From positions 372,001 through 436,000 of the forward strand of contig JADIYI010000005.1 of the NCBI GenBank assembly GCA_016705365.1: DNA of 64,000 nt, in the 5' to 3' direction. The notes beneath the pieces are model-generated. The model searched no databases. It was not told the DNA's origin and saw only the letters and a list, made by a program, of their open reading frames with translations. The DNA comes from Gammaproteobacteria bacterium. Lineage in GTDB: Bacteria > Pseudomonadota > Gammaproteobacteria > Pseudomonadales > UBA5518. Both the position numbers and the translations under genes were made by a program. Shown piece by piece: positions 26,085 to 33,738 of the stretch (its first letter is position 1; the number at the start of each line of letters is the position of its first letter).

Positions 26085-27935
26085 ATGTCACAGCTAGCTG
26101 AAACGGGCACCTGGTCGAAACCGGTTGCCAACGACTTGGCTCCGGAAAACCGGCAGTCATCGCGCCCGATGATGGGGAACGAAGCCATTGCCCGCGGAGC
26201 CTGGGAAGCGGGAGTGAAAATCGCCGCTGCCTATCCGGGAACGCCAAGCACGGAAATCCTCGAGAACCTGGCCAGATACCCGGCCTCGGACCTGCATGCG
26301 CAATGGTCCACCAATGAAAAAGTCGCCTTGGATGTTGCCATCGGGGGTTCCTTTGCCGGGGTGCGCTCCATGACCGCGATGAAACACGTGGGTCTGAACG
26401 TCGCTTCCGATTCGTTGATGTCGCAGACCTATATCGGCGTGAACGGCGCATTGGTGCTGGTGGTATGTGACGACCCGGGCATCCACAGCTCGCAAAACGA
26501 GCAGGACACGCGCTGTTTCGGACAGTTGGCAATGGTGCCCGTGCTGGAACCGTCCGACGCGCAGGAGGCGCTCGATTTCACCAGGCTGGCCTTCGATCTC
26601 AGCGAGCGCTTCGATAGCCCGGTGATCGTCAGGAGCACCACGCGCCTGTCCCATACCCGTAGTCTCGTCCGTACCGGCGAGCGACGCGAGCATGCCGGCA
26701 AGGGATTTCTCGAACTGCCAGGCAAGAACGTGATGATTCCCGGTCATGCGCGGATACGCCATCGGGCACTCCTGGAGCGCGAACGGCAATTACAGGATTA
26801 TTTTGAAACTTCCGAATTGATTCGATGGGAGCCGGGCAGCGCGGAAATCGGTGTGGTCACGCTGAGCACCGCCTACACCTATGTGAAGGAAGTCCTGCCG
26901 GAGGCCAGCGTATTGAAGCTGGGTGTCTCTTACCCCTTGCCCGAAGCCAGGATTCGCGAGTTTTGCGCCTCGGTAAAACGCGTCATCGTCGTCGAGGAAC
27001 TCGAGCCGGTGATCGAGAACCAGCTGAAGGTGATGGGGCTGGCGGTGGAAGGGAAGACCTTGTTCCCGCGCGCAGGCGAGTTTTCGATCGAAGTGGTGCT
27101 GGACGGTTGCGAGGCGGGCGGATTGTTGCCGCCGAGGCCAAAACCGGAATTGATCGAGATGGCAGCGATGACGCGTCCGCCCCTGTTGTGCGCGGGATGT
27201 CCACACACCACGGCCTTCATGGCGCTACGGGCGCTCGACTCACGCGTTTCAGGCGATATCGGCTGCTACACCCTGGCGGCGGTGGAGCCCTTGAAGGCGA
27301 TCGATACCTCGGTGGCGATGGGTTCGAGTATCGCTAACGCGACGGGTATCGCGCTTTCGGGTACCGAAACACGTCCGGTCGTGGCCACGATCGGCGACTC
27401 GACCTTTTTGCACGCCGGCATTCCGCCGTTGATCAATGCCGTTTACAACAACGCCAATATCACCGTTGTGCTGCTGGACAATCATATTACCGCGATGACC
27501 GGGGGACAGGATCACCCTGGAACCGGCAGGAACCTGCGTGGCGAGCCGACACATAAAGTCGATTACGAGGCGCTGATCAAGGCTATCGGGGTCAAGTGGC
27601 TAAGGAAGATCGACGCCTACAACATGGGCAGCGTCTATCAATCCTTGCGCGAATCGACCCAATACAAGGGCGTGTCGGTGATCATCCTGGATCGACCCTG
27701 CGTGCTGGACCCCGTGAAGCTGAAGGGACCTGCGTTCCAGGTAAAGGCCGAAAACTGTACCGGTTGCCAGGCCTGCATGAACCTGGGCTGCCCCGCGATA
27801 TCGTGGAGCGATGAAATGTACGAGGGCCACCACAAGGTCAAGATCGATGAAGCCGCCTGCATCGGCTGCAGTCTTTGCGCCCAGGTGGGTTCCACCAACT
27901 GTATTCAACCGGCGGATGCCGGGCAGTTGCAATGA
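26085..27935 (+). CDS. iorA: Indolepyruvate ferredoxin oxidoreductase, alpha subunit
   Basis: A 616-residue IorA. It holds the N-terminal pyrimidine-binding domain (MMGNEAIARGAWEAGVKIAAAYPGTPSTE near 28), a middle domain, and a thiamine-diphosphate domain with CAGCPHTTAF, GDIGCYTL, GDSTFLHAGI and DNHITAMTGGQDHPG. The C-terminus carries two ferredoxin clusters (CTGCQACMNLGCP and CIGCSLCAQVGSTNC). IorAB oxidises aryl-pyruvates to acyl-CoA and reduces ferredoxin. It is the first gene of a five-gene operon; its stop overlaps the next start (ATGA). Confidence 0.92.
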   Translation: MSQLAETGTWSKPVANDLAPENRQSSRPMMGNEAIARGAWEAGVKIAAAYPGTPSTEILENLARYPASDLHAQWSTNEKVALDVAIGGSFAGVRSMTAMKHVGLNVASDSLMSQTYIGVNGALVLVVCDDPGIHSSQNEQDTRCFGQLAMVPVLEPSDAQEALDFTRLAFDLSERFDSPVIVRSTTRLSHTRSLVRTGERREHAGKGFLELPGKNVMIPGHARIRHRALLERERQLQDYFETSELIRWEPGSAEIGVVTLSTAYTYVKEVLPEASVLKLGVSYPLPEARIREFCASVKRVIVVEELEPVIENQLKVMGLAVEGKTLFPRAGEFSIEVVLDGCEAGGLLPPRPKPELIEMAAMTRPPLLCAGCPHTTAFMALRALDSRVSGDIGCYTLAAVEPLKAIDTSVAMGSSIANATGIALSGTETRPVVATIGDSTFLHAGIPPLINAVYNNANITVVLLDNHITAMTGGQDHPGTGRNLRGEPTHKVDYEALIKAIGVKWLRKIDAYNMGSVYQSLRESTQYKGVSVIILDRPCVLDPVKLKGPAFQVKAENCTGCQACMNLGCPAISWSDEMYEGHHKVKIDEAACIGCSLCAQVGSTNCIQPADAGQLQ

Positions 27936-28861
27936 GCGACCTGGGCCAGACCCAATTGCTGGGCTCGCAACCGACGGCGGATCCGCGGCTGGTGAAAGTG
28001 CCGGTCAACGTGCTGGTGGTGGGAGTCGGTGGCCAGGGCGTGATCATGATTTCGAAGGTGCTGGCCACGTTGTGCCAGCAGCAGGGATTCCAGGTCAAGC
28101 AGAGTGAAGTCCATGGCATGGCCAAGCGGGGCGGCTCGGTATTCAGCCATGTCCGTTTTGGCGAGCAGGTGTACTCGCCGACCATTCCCCAGGGACAAGC
28201 GGATGTGCTGGTTGCACTCGAGTGGGCCGAGGGTCTGCGCTGGTTGCCGTATCTGAAACCCGGGACCGGTATTTTCATCGCGGACACGCAACAGATCGTG
28301 CCGCCTTTCGCCTGTCGGGACCGCAAACACGGTGCACGCAGTGGCTACGCAAAGGAATCGGTAGCCGATATTTCGGAACTGATCAGCAATTGCTTCGCCG
28401 CGGATGCCGGAAAAATGGCCACCGAACTGGGCAATGCCAAGGCGGCAAATACCCTGCTGCTGGGCATGTTGTCGACGGCGCTGGATTTTCCGGCGGATGC
28501 CTGGCGGGAGGTGATTGCGCGGTTCGTGCCGCCACGCACGGTCGATACCAACATGGAGGCCTTTTCTCGTGGCAGGGACTGGGTCGAACGTTATGACCCG
28601 GCGGCGCTCGATGGTGGCAAAGGAAGCGCCAGGGGCGTGCCGGAAGGGGATGCCCCTCACGAAGTGCAATTCGAGTTGCCGGTGATAACCGAAGCCTGGT
28701 GCAAGAGCTGCAATATCTGCGTCAAGTTCTGCCCGGAACGTTGCCTGAGTCTGGATGAAAACCAGATTGCCGTGTTGAGCCGGCCCGATCTGTGCACCCT
28801 CTGCCGGATTTGCGAACGCCTCTGTCCCGATTTTGCAATTGCGCTGAATTACAAGAATTGA
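27932..28861 (+). CDS. iorB: Indolepyruvate oxidoreductase beta subunit fused to a KorD-like 2[4Fe-4S] ferredoxin
   Basis: A 309-residue protein. Residues 25-220 are IorB (gamma-type domain: VVGVGGQGVIMISKVLA, then VHGMAKRGGSVFSHVRFG). After a Gly-rich linker (about 225-240), residues 250-309 form a ferredoxin with cysteines 257, 260, 263, 267 and 288, 291, 294, 298. This tail ends in CPDFAIALNYKN and resembles the KorD subunit of 2-oxoglutarate:ferredoxin oxidoreductases rather than anything normally in IorB. The next genes are korA, korB and korC with no separate korD, so the fusion may supply it. A frameshift artefact is unlikely because the frame is continuous and well spaced. Confidence 0.9.
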   Translation: MSDLGQTQLLGSQPTADPRLVKVPVNVLVVGVGGQGVIMISKVLATLCQQQGFQVKQSEVHGMAKRGGSVFSHVRFGEQVYSPTIPQGQADVLVALEWAEGLRWLPYLKPGTGIFIADTQQIVPPFACRDRKHGARSGYAKESVADISELISNCFAADAGKMATELGNAKAANTLLLGMLSTALDFPADAWREVIARFVPPRTVDTNMEAFSRGRDWVERYDPAALDGGKGSARGVPEGDAPHEVQFELPVITEAWCKSCNICVKFCPERCLSLDENQIAVLSRPDLCTLCRICERLCPDFAIALNYKN

Positions 28862-28878
28862 TATCCGTGGCAATCCCC

Positions 28879-30033
28879 ATGTCCAACGCATCCGAACCTG
28901 GCCCGGTCAACCTGGAAGGCAACCATGCCTGCGCGCTGGCAGCCATTGCGGCGGGTTGCCGCTTTTATGCGGGTTATCCGATTACGCCGTCCTCGGAAAT
29001 CGCCGAACGCCTGTCGCTGGAACTGCCCCGGGTCGATGGCATCTTTATCCAGATGGAGGACGAGATCGCCTCGATGGGCGCGATACTCGGCGCATCCATG
29101 GGGGGCATGAAGGTGATGACGGCGACCAGTGGTCCGGGGTTTTCGCTGAAGCAGGAAAACCTCGGCTATGCCGCGGCGGCGGAGATCCCCTGCGTGATCG
29201 TCAATGTCATGCGCGGTGGGCCGAGCACCGGGCTGCCTACCCGTCCGGCACAAGGCGATATCATGCAGGCCCGCTGGGGCACGCATGGCGATCATCCCAT
29301 TGTCGTAATCACGCCGGCTTCCGTGCCGGAAATCTATGAACAGACCATCCGTGCCTTCAACCTGGCGGAAGCCCTGCGGGTGCCGGTCATCCTGCTCTAT
29401 GACGAAGCAATCGGTCATCTGCGGGAAACCGTCGAGATCAGGGACAGCGCCAGTATCGAGTTGCGCGAGCGCAAATGGGCAAGCGGGCCCGCTGCCGGTT
29501 TCCAGCCCTATGCCGCCGGAGAGGATGGAGTTCCGCAAATGGTTAGGCCGGGCGACGGATTCAGAACCCATACCAACGGCCTGACCCATGCTCCCGATGG
29601 TTTCCCTACCCAGGATCCGGTACTGGTGCAGCAGTACATGCGGCGCTTGCTGGGCAAGCTCGAGCAGCACCGGGAACTGGTCGAGAGTTTTGAAGCCGTC
29701 GCTGCCGGGGACGCGGAAATTCTCCTGGTGTGCTATGGCATCACCTCGCGCGCCGCGCGTCGTGCGCTCAAACTGGCACGCAACGAGGGAATCAAGGTCG
29801 GGATGTTCAGGCCGATCACTGTCTGGCCGTTCCCGGCGCAAGCCCTGAAAGCGGTGCTGGGCTCCGTGAAAAACCTGCTGGTGCCGGAAATGAATGCCGG
29901 TCAGCTCATCCAGGAGATCGAACGCCATTGTCCCGCCGGTTGCCGGGTGGAAGGGTTGAACCGGATCGACGGCGAAACCATTACCCCCGATCAGATCCTG
30001 CATCGCATACGAGAGCTGGCATCCCATGAGTGA
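28879..30033 (+). CDS. korA: 2-oxoacid:ferredoxin oxidoreductase, alpha subunit (KorA-like)
   Basis: A 384-residue KorA-type subunit. It opens with LEGNHACALAAIAAGCRFYAGYPITPSSEI, the pyrimidine-binding signature, and carries EDEIASMGAILGASMGGMKVMTATSGPG and RGGPSTGLPTRPAQGD. The C-terminal domain ends with NLLVPEMNAGQL. With KorB and KorC it would oxidise 2-oxoglutarate or a related 2-oxoacid to the CoA thioester, reducing ferredoxin. ATG 28879 is 17 bp after iorB; GTG 28867 is an alternative. Its stop overlaps korB. Confidence 0.92.
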   Translation: MSNASEPGPVNLEGNHACALAAIAAGCRFYAGYPITPSSEIAERLSLELPRVDGIFIQMEDEIASMGAILGASMGGMKVMTATSGPGFSLKQENLGYAAAAEIPCVIVNVMRGGPSTGLPTRPAQGDIMQARWGTHGDHPIVVITPASVPEIYEQTIRAFNLAEALRVPVILLYDEAIGHLRETVEIRDSASIELRERKWASGPAAGFQPYAAGEDGVPQMVRPGDGFRTHTNGLTHAPDGFPTQDPVLVQQYMRRLLGKLEQHRELVESFEAVAAGDAEILLVCYGITSRAARRALKLARNEGIKVGMFRPITVWPFPAQALKAVLGSVKNLLVPEMNAGQLIQEIERHCPAGCRVEGLNRIDGETITPDQILHRIRELASHE

Positions 30034-30868
30034 GGTCGACGGAAAATTCAACATTCGCGATTACCTGAGGCTACAGCTGTTTCCGCATTTCCTGTGCCCG
30101 GGCTGCGGACACGGCATCGCCCTGAGAGCCTTGCTCTGGGCGATCGACGAACTCGAAATCCCGAAAGACAAGCTGGCCTTTGTCTGCGGCATCGGTTGTT
30201 CGGGCCGGCTGGGCGCCTATATCGATGCCAATACCTTCCACGTCACGCATGGCCGCCCCCTGGTCTTTGCCACCGGGCTGAGGCTGGCGCGTCCTGACCT
30301 GAAAGTGATCGTGATCACCGGGGATGGAGATTGTCTGGCGATCGGGGGCAACCACATGATCCATGCCTGTCGGCGCAATCTCGATATCACCTGCATGATG
30401 CTGAACAACGAAGTCTATGGAATGACCGGAGGCCAGGTTTCACCGACCACCAGCAATGACCGTTTCACCACCACGACTCCCAACGGCAACTACGAGCCCG
30501 TCTTCGATGCCTGCGCCCTGGCCCAGGCCGCCGGAGCAGGTTTTGTCGGGCGCGAGATCACCTTGCAGACACCGGCGCTGAAAAACCTGCTCAAGGAGGG
30601 GCTTGCGCATTCCGGCTTCTCGTTCATCGAGGTCATGTCGGATTGCACGGAAGTGTTCGGACGCAAGAATGAATTGGGCGATTCCGCGGAAATGGTCCTG
30701 ACGCAAAAATCCTCGGTGCGACCGGATGTACACGACAACCTGGTGGAGCAACCCTTCCGCCCGAATTTCCTCAGGACCGGGGTCATGGCACGCAACGAGC
30801 GTCCTGAATACGCGGCGGCCTATCGCCAGCACATGTTATCGATGAGGGAACGCAAACAGCATGGCTGA
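30026..30868 (+). CDS. korB: 2-oxoacid:ferredoxin oxidoreductase, beta subunit (KorB-like)
   Basis: A 280-residue thiamine-diphosphate subunit. It shows FLCPGCGHGIALRAL near residue 24, CGIGCSGRLGAYIDANTFHVTHGRPLVFATGLRLARP, the cofactor motif GDGDCLAIGGNHMIHACRRN and NNEVYGMTGGQVSPTT. It overlaps korA by 8 bp and korC by 8 bp, so the whole unit is translationally coupled. Substrate assignment as 2-oxoglutarate is by family only. Confidence 0.92.
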   Translation: MSEVDGKFNIRDYLRLQLFPHFLCPGCGHGIALRALLWAIDELEIPKDKLAFVCGIGCSGRLGAYIDANTFHVTHGRPLVFATGLRLARPDLKVIVITGDGDCLAIGGNHMIHACRRNLDITCMMLNNEVYGMTGGQVSPTTSNDRFTTTTPNGNYEPVFDACALAQAAGAGFVGREITLQTPALKNLLKEGLAHSGFSFIEVMSDCTEVFGRKNELGDSAEMVLTQKSSVRPDVHDNLVEQPFRPNFLRTGVMARNERPEYAAAYRQHMLSMRERKQHG

Positions 30869-31454
30869 AATGGAAATTCGCCTCAGCGGCAGCGGCGGGC
30901 AGGGTATCCTGCTGGCCGGGCGCATCCTCGGCGAGGCGCTGACGATGAATGGCTTGAAAGTCGCGCAGTCACAAAGTTATGAACCGACGTCACGCGGCGG
31001 TTTGAGCCGCTCCGACCTGGTGGTCAGTGATCACGCGGTCGACTACCCATTGGTGAGCGTGCTGGATTATCTCGTGGTACTGGACAAGATCGCCGCCGGC
31101 GCTTCCGATGCGCTGCTCAAATCTGCGACGCTGGTGATTGTCGACCGCGCTCTCGAGGCGTCCTGGCGCGCCACCCGGGGGCAACTGCTGTTCTTGCCGA
31201 TCGCCGAGAGCGCAAGGCGTCTCGGCAATATCCGATCGACCAATATGGTTGCCTTGGGTGCCCTGCTGGCGCTGGGGGATATCTGCGACCAAGCGGGCGT
31301 GTTTGCCGCCATCGCACGGGTGGCGCCATCCAAGCTGGTGGAGTCCGCCATGGAGGCGGTCAAGGAAGGCTATGCGATTGCACGCAGCGCTCCGCCGCCG
31401 ATGGCTGTTGCGCGGAACGGAGAGATCGAGCGGCTACCCCTGGTCCCGGTATGA
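30861..31454 (+). CDS. korC: 2-oxoacid:ferredoxin oxidoreductase, gamma subunit (KorC-like)
   Basis: A 197-residue gamma subunit with the signature EIRLSGSGGQGILLAGRILGEA at the N-terminus and QSYEPTSRGGLSRSDLVVS near residue 37. This domain handles CoA and completes the enzyme. It is the last gene of the operon and ends at 31454, only 2 bp before the convergent U32 gene ends at 31457. No terminator is visible, so transcripts from the two sides may run into each other. Confidence 0.9.
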   Translation: MAEMEIRLSGSGGQGILLAGRILGEALTMNGLKVAQSQSYEPTSRGGLSRSDLVVSDHAVDYPLVSVLDYLVVLDKIAAGASDALLKSATLVIVDRALEASWRATRGQLLFLPIAESARRLGNIRSTNMVALGALLALGDICDQAGVFAAIARVAPSKLVESAMEAVKEGYAIARSAPPPMAVARNGEIERLPLVPV

Positions 31455-31456
31455 TG

Positions 31457-32491
31457 TCATTGCCGCGCGATGCTCGATTCGGGATCGGCATATTCCATGA
31501 CCTCGGGGTAGTAACACATATAGCCCGATTCACATAAATCCGTTCTGGCCCTGACCCTTGTCGCGTAATCGAAAATCTCTTTCCCGGTATTGCCGCCTGC
31601 AACCCGGTCACGCACCGATCTGACCAGCTCGATGCTTTTTATTTTTCGCTCCAGAGGCGCTTCCCGGCCGGCGATCTTGATTGCGCTCAAGCCGACGCGC
31701 ATGAAGTCGTGAATTGCGCATATGCCGCAGGGGCCAAAGGTGTAGCCCTGCTTCGATGTGCTGAAGCCACAGCTGAATTTGTACCAGGTCCATTCGACGT
31801 AGTCCTGCTCGTTTGCGAGCAGCAGGGCTTGCTCTTGCGGCTCGATCGCATTGCCGTCGCAGCGGTAATGGCTGTAGCGGTAATTGTCCATGCAGATCGG
31901 GCCGCCGTACTGCTGGGGCAAATGGATGGTATGACAGACACCTTCCTCATAAATGCAGCCGTCGTTGAGCACGAAGGCTTCGAACTCGAGCGCTGGCAGC
32001 GCGCGGGTCATGGCTTCGATCTCGGCCAGTTTCATGTAGCGCGGAAATATGATGCGGTTGGCGCCGATACTCTCGAACAGTTTGGCGGCCTGCGCATTGC
32101 GGCAAGCGGCAATCGAGCTGAGGTGCAAGCGGGCGTCGAGGCGCAGCTCCGAAATTTCGAGCAACAGCGCGGTGTCGGCAATGATGATGGCATCGCCACC
32201 CGCGTCTGAAAATCGCTCGGCAAGGCGCATCAACGATTCCGCCTGCGCTTGGGTGTAATGTTGCGCGTTGAGTACCAGCATCGCCTGTTTCCCGGCGCGA
32301 TGGGTGATCGCGATGATCTGCTGCATATCCCGGTAGTCGCTGATGTTGCCGAACATGCGGCGGCTGATACTGGAAAGCCCGAACTGGCTCGCCCATTCCG
32401 TCGGCACCATGCCAAAGTAGATCTCGTCGGCGCCGGCCTCGAGAACCGCTCCGAGTTCCCTGATATGGCTAATTGGCGCGACGATTTTCAT
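31457..32491 (-). CDS. U32 family protein, UbiU-like (Fe-S, collagenase-like fold)
   Basis: A 344-residue U32 protein with the TIM-barrel opening IVAPISHIRELGAVLEAGADEIYFGM. It has cysteines at 179, 186, 200, 211, 241, 255, 258, 320 and 326. The C179-X6-C186-X13-C200 then C255 arrangement resembles the four cluster ligands of UbiU, the [4Fe-4S] protein that with UbiV hydroxylates ubiquinone precursors without oxygen. Other U32 members (RlhA, TrhP) hydroxylate RNA, so a proteolytic role is not implied. It overlaps the upstream U32 gene by 23 bp. Substrate unknown. Confidence 0.82.
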   Translation of the reverse strand: MKIVAPISHIRELGAVLEAGADEIYFGMVPTEWASQFGLSSISRRMFGNISDYRDMQQIIAITHRAGKQAMLVLNAQHYTQAQAESLMRLAERFSDAGGDAIIIADTALLLEISELRLDARLHLSSIAACRNAQAAKLFESIGANRIIFPRYMKLAEIEAMTRALPALEFEAFVLNDGCIYEEGVCHTIHLPQQYGGPICMDNYRYSHYRCDGNAIEPQEQALLLANEQDYVEWTWYKFSCGFSTSKQGYTFGPCGICAIHDFMRVGLSAIKIAGREAPLERKIKSIELVRSVRDRVAGGNTGKEIFDYATRVRARTDLCESGYMCYYPEVMEYADPESSIARQ

Positions 32492-33452
32492 TCCAGTCTC
32501 CCGCCAGGATCAGTCTGCTGATCCAGCCCTTGTCGATTGCGATGCCCAGAACACGCTCCTGCTCTTCAGCGTAACGGTAGAAAACCGTATTGCCCCGCAT
32601 GAAAGTCTCGAGTTCGTGCTGGCTGCGCTTTGCCGTGCGTTCCATCGTGCTGAAGTAGCTCAGACACTCCTTCTGACAGCTGTGCCCCGGCGTGAACTTT
32701 TTCTGCTTTGGAAGATGCAGGGAACCGGGGCGACAGATTCTGCCCTTGAGCGTGTAGCCGAAAGGAATGTGCACCGACAAATCCAGCCCGTTTGGCCTGA
32801 AATCCGTAGTTTCGGCAAAAGGGCGCACCTCGGTTTCCATGCGGGAAATCCTGAAGCGATGCAACATCCTGCTGAAAAAGGACGATTGCAATCCCGGTGG
32901 TATGGCCTGTGCCCAATCGGCCGATGGCAAGCGGGGATCCTTGATCATCTTGCACATCTGGCGACCGGCAACGGGATGCAGGCTCGCGAAATCCTGCATC
33001 AGCAATCGCAACGTCCCGAAATCATTGCAGACCACTTCGCTCGCCGCCGGCAGCAGAGGCAACAGCCGGCCCAGTTGCGCGATGCCCTTGTCGGCGAGCA
33101 TTGGCGTGCACAGGCAGATCGACAAACCCCGCGATCGGCACCATTCGACCACGGCTTTCAGTTGCCCGGAGGTGGGCAGCAATCGCTCGCAGAACTCGTT
33201 GCCGAAATGAATGCCGTCGATGGGGTGCCCGGCCAGGGTCTCTGCGAACGGAATCCATTGCCAGCCGAGCGCCGTCAAGCAGGCCGAGGCCGTGAGTTCG
33301 CCGATCGGTGCCAGGTCTTTCACCCGCGCCACATCGCTGATTGCCAGGGCTAGCCCCGGAATCCGGGCATCCGTTGAAACTGCGGTACCGAGCATATGAA
33401 TCACCCCCGAAACGCCGTACGCCTGGCTGCCGCTCGCTGAATCGCGGTTCAT
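32469..33452 (-). CDS. U32 family-related protein, UbiV-like
   Basis: A 327-residue protein related to U32. It has IDGIHFGNEFCER (Cys 88), then ICRPGSL (Cys 240) and HSCQKECLSY (Cys 259 and 263), a pattern like the four cluster ligands of UbiV (one early Cys, then C-Xn-C-X3-C). The segment KGRICRPGSLHLPKQ is basic. The start may be ATG 33452 or ATG 33395, which has GGGGGTG upstream. It lies first in a two-gene unit with the UbiU-like protein, so the two likely form a heterodimer. No ubiT or menaquinone/ubiquinone genes accompany it, which argues for a different substrate from UbiUV. Confidence 0.72.
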   Translation of the reverse strand: MNRDSASGSQAYGVSGVIHMLGTAVSTDARIPGLALAISDVARVKDLAPIGELTASACLTALGWQWIPFAETLAGHPIDGIHFGNEFCERLLPTSGQLKAVVEWCRSRGLSICLCTPMLADKGIAQLGRLLPLLPAASEVVCNDFGTLRLLMQDFASLHPVAGRQMCKMIKDPRLPSADWAQAIPPGLQSSFFSRMLHRFRISRMETEVRPFAETTDFRPNGLDLSVHIPFGYTLKGRICRPGSLHLPKQKKFTPGHSCQKECLSYFSTMERTAKRSQHELETFMRGNTVFYRYAEEQERVLGIAIDKGWISRLILAGDWNENRRAN

Positions 33453-33738
33453 GCACGCCTCTGCGTGCGCCGATTTTCGCCGAGATGGATGTCTGGAATC
33501 ATTTGATCAGCACGCATGGGGCTGACACGGATCAAGGTTTTTGCGCTTGCACCGATCACAAGGAGCCGGATGAGCGGTGGGCCGCTGTTGCCTGGGTAAA
33601 CACCTGCCGGTCACGCGAACCCGTGGCAGCGTTTGTTGCCGGGCACGGCCAGGGCGGCGCACGACGGTTCCGTCTTGAGCTGTGCCGGGTTCTGGGCTAG
33701 CGTGACGGCTCGGCAGTTATCCAATGAGGTAGAAGACC

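Noticed and set aside
31440..31470. Terminator between korC and the U32 gene
   Set aside because: Only 2 bp separate the stops and no hairpin or T-run is present.
33500..33545. TTGATC...GATCAA upstream of the PQQ dehydrogenase as an FNR site
   Set aside because: The halves are about 20 bp apart, far from the 4-bp spacing of an FNR box.
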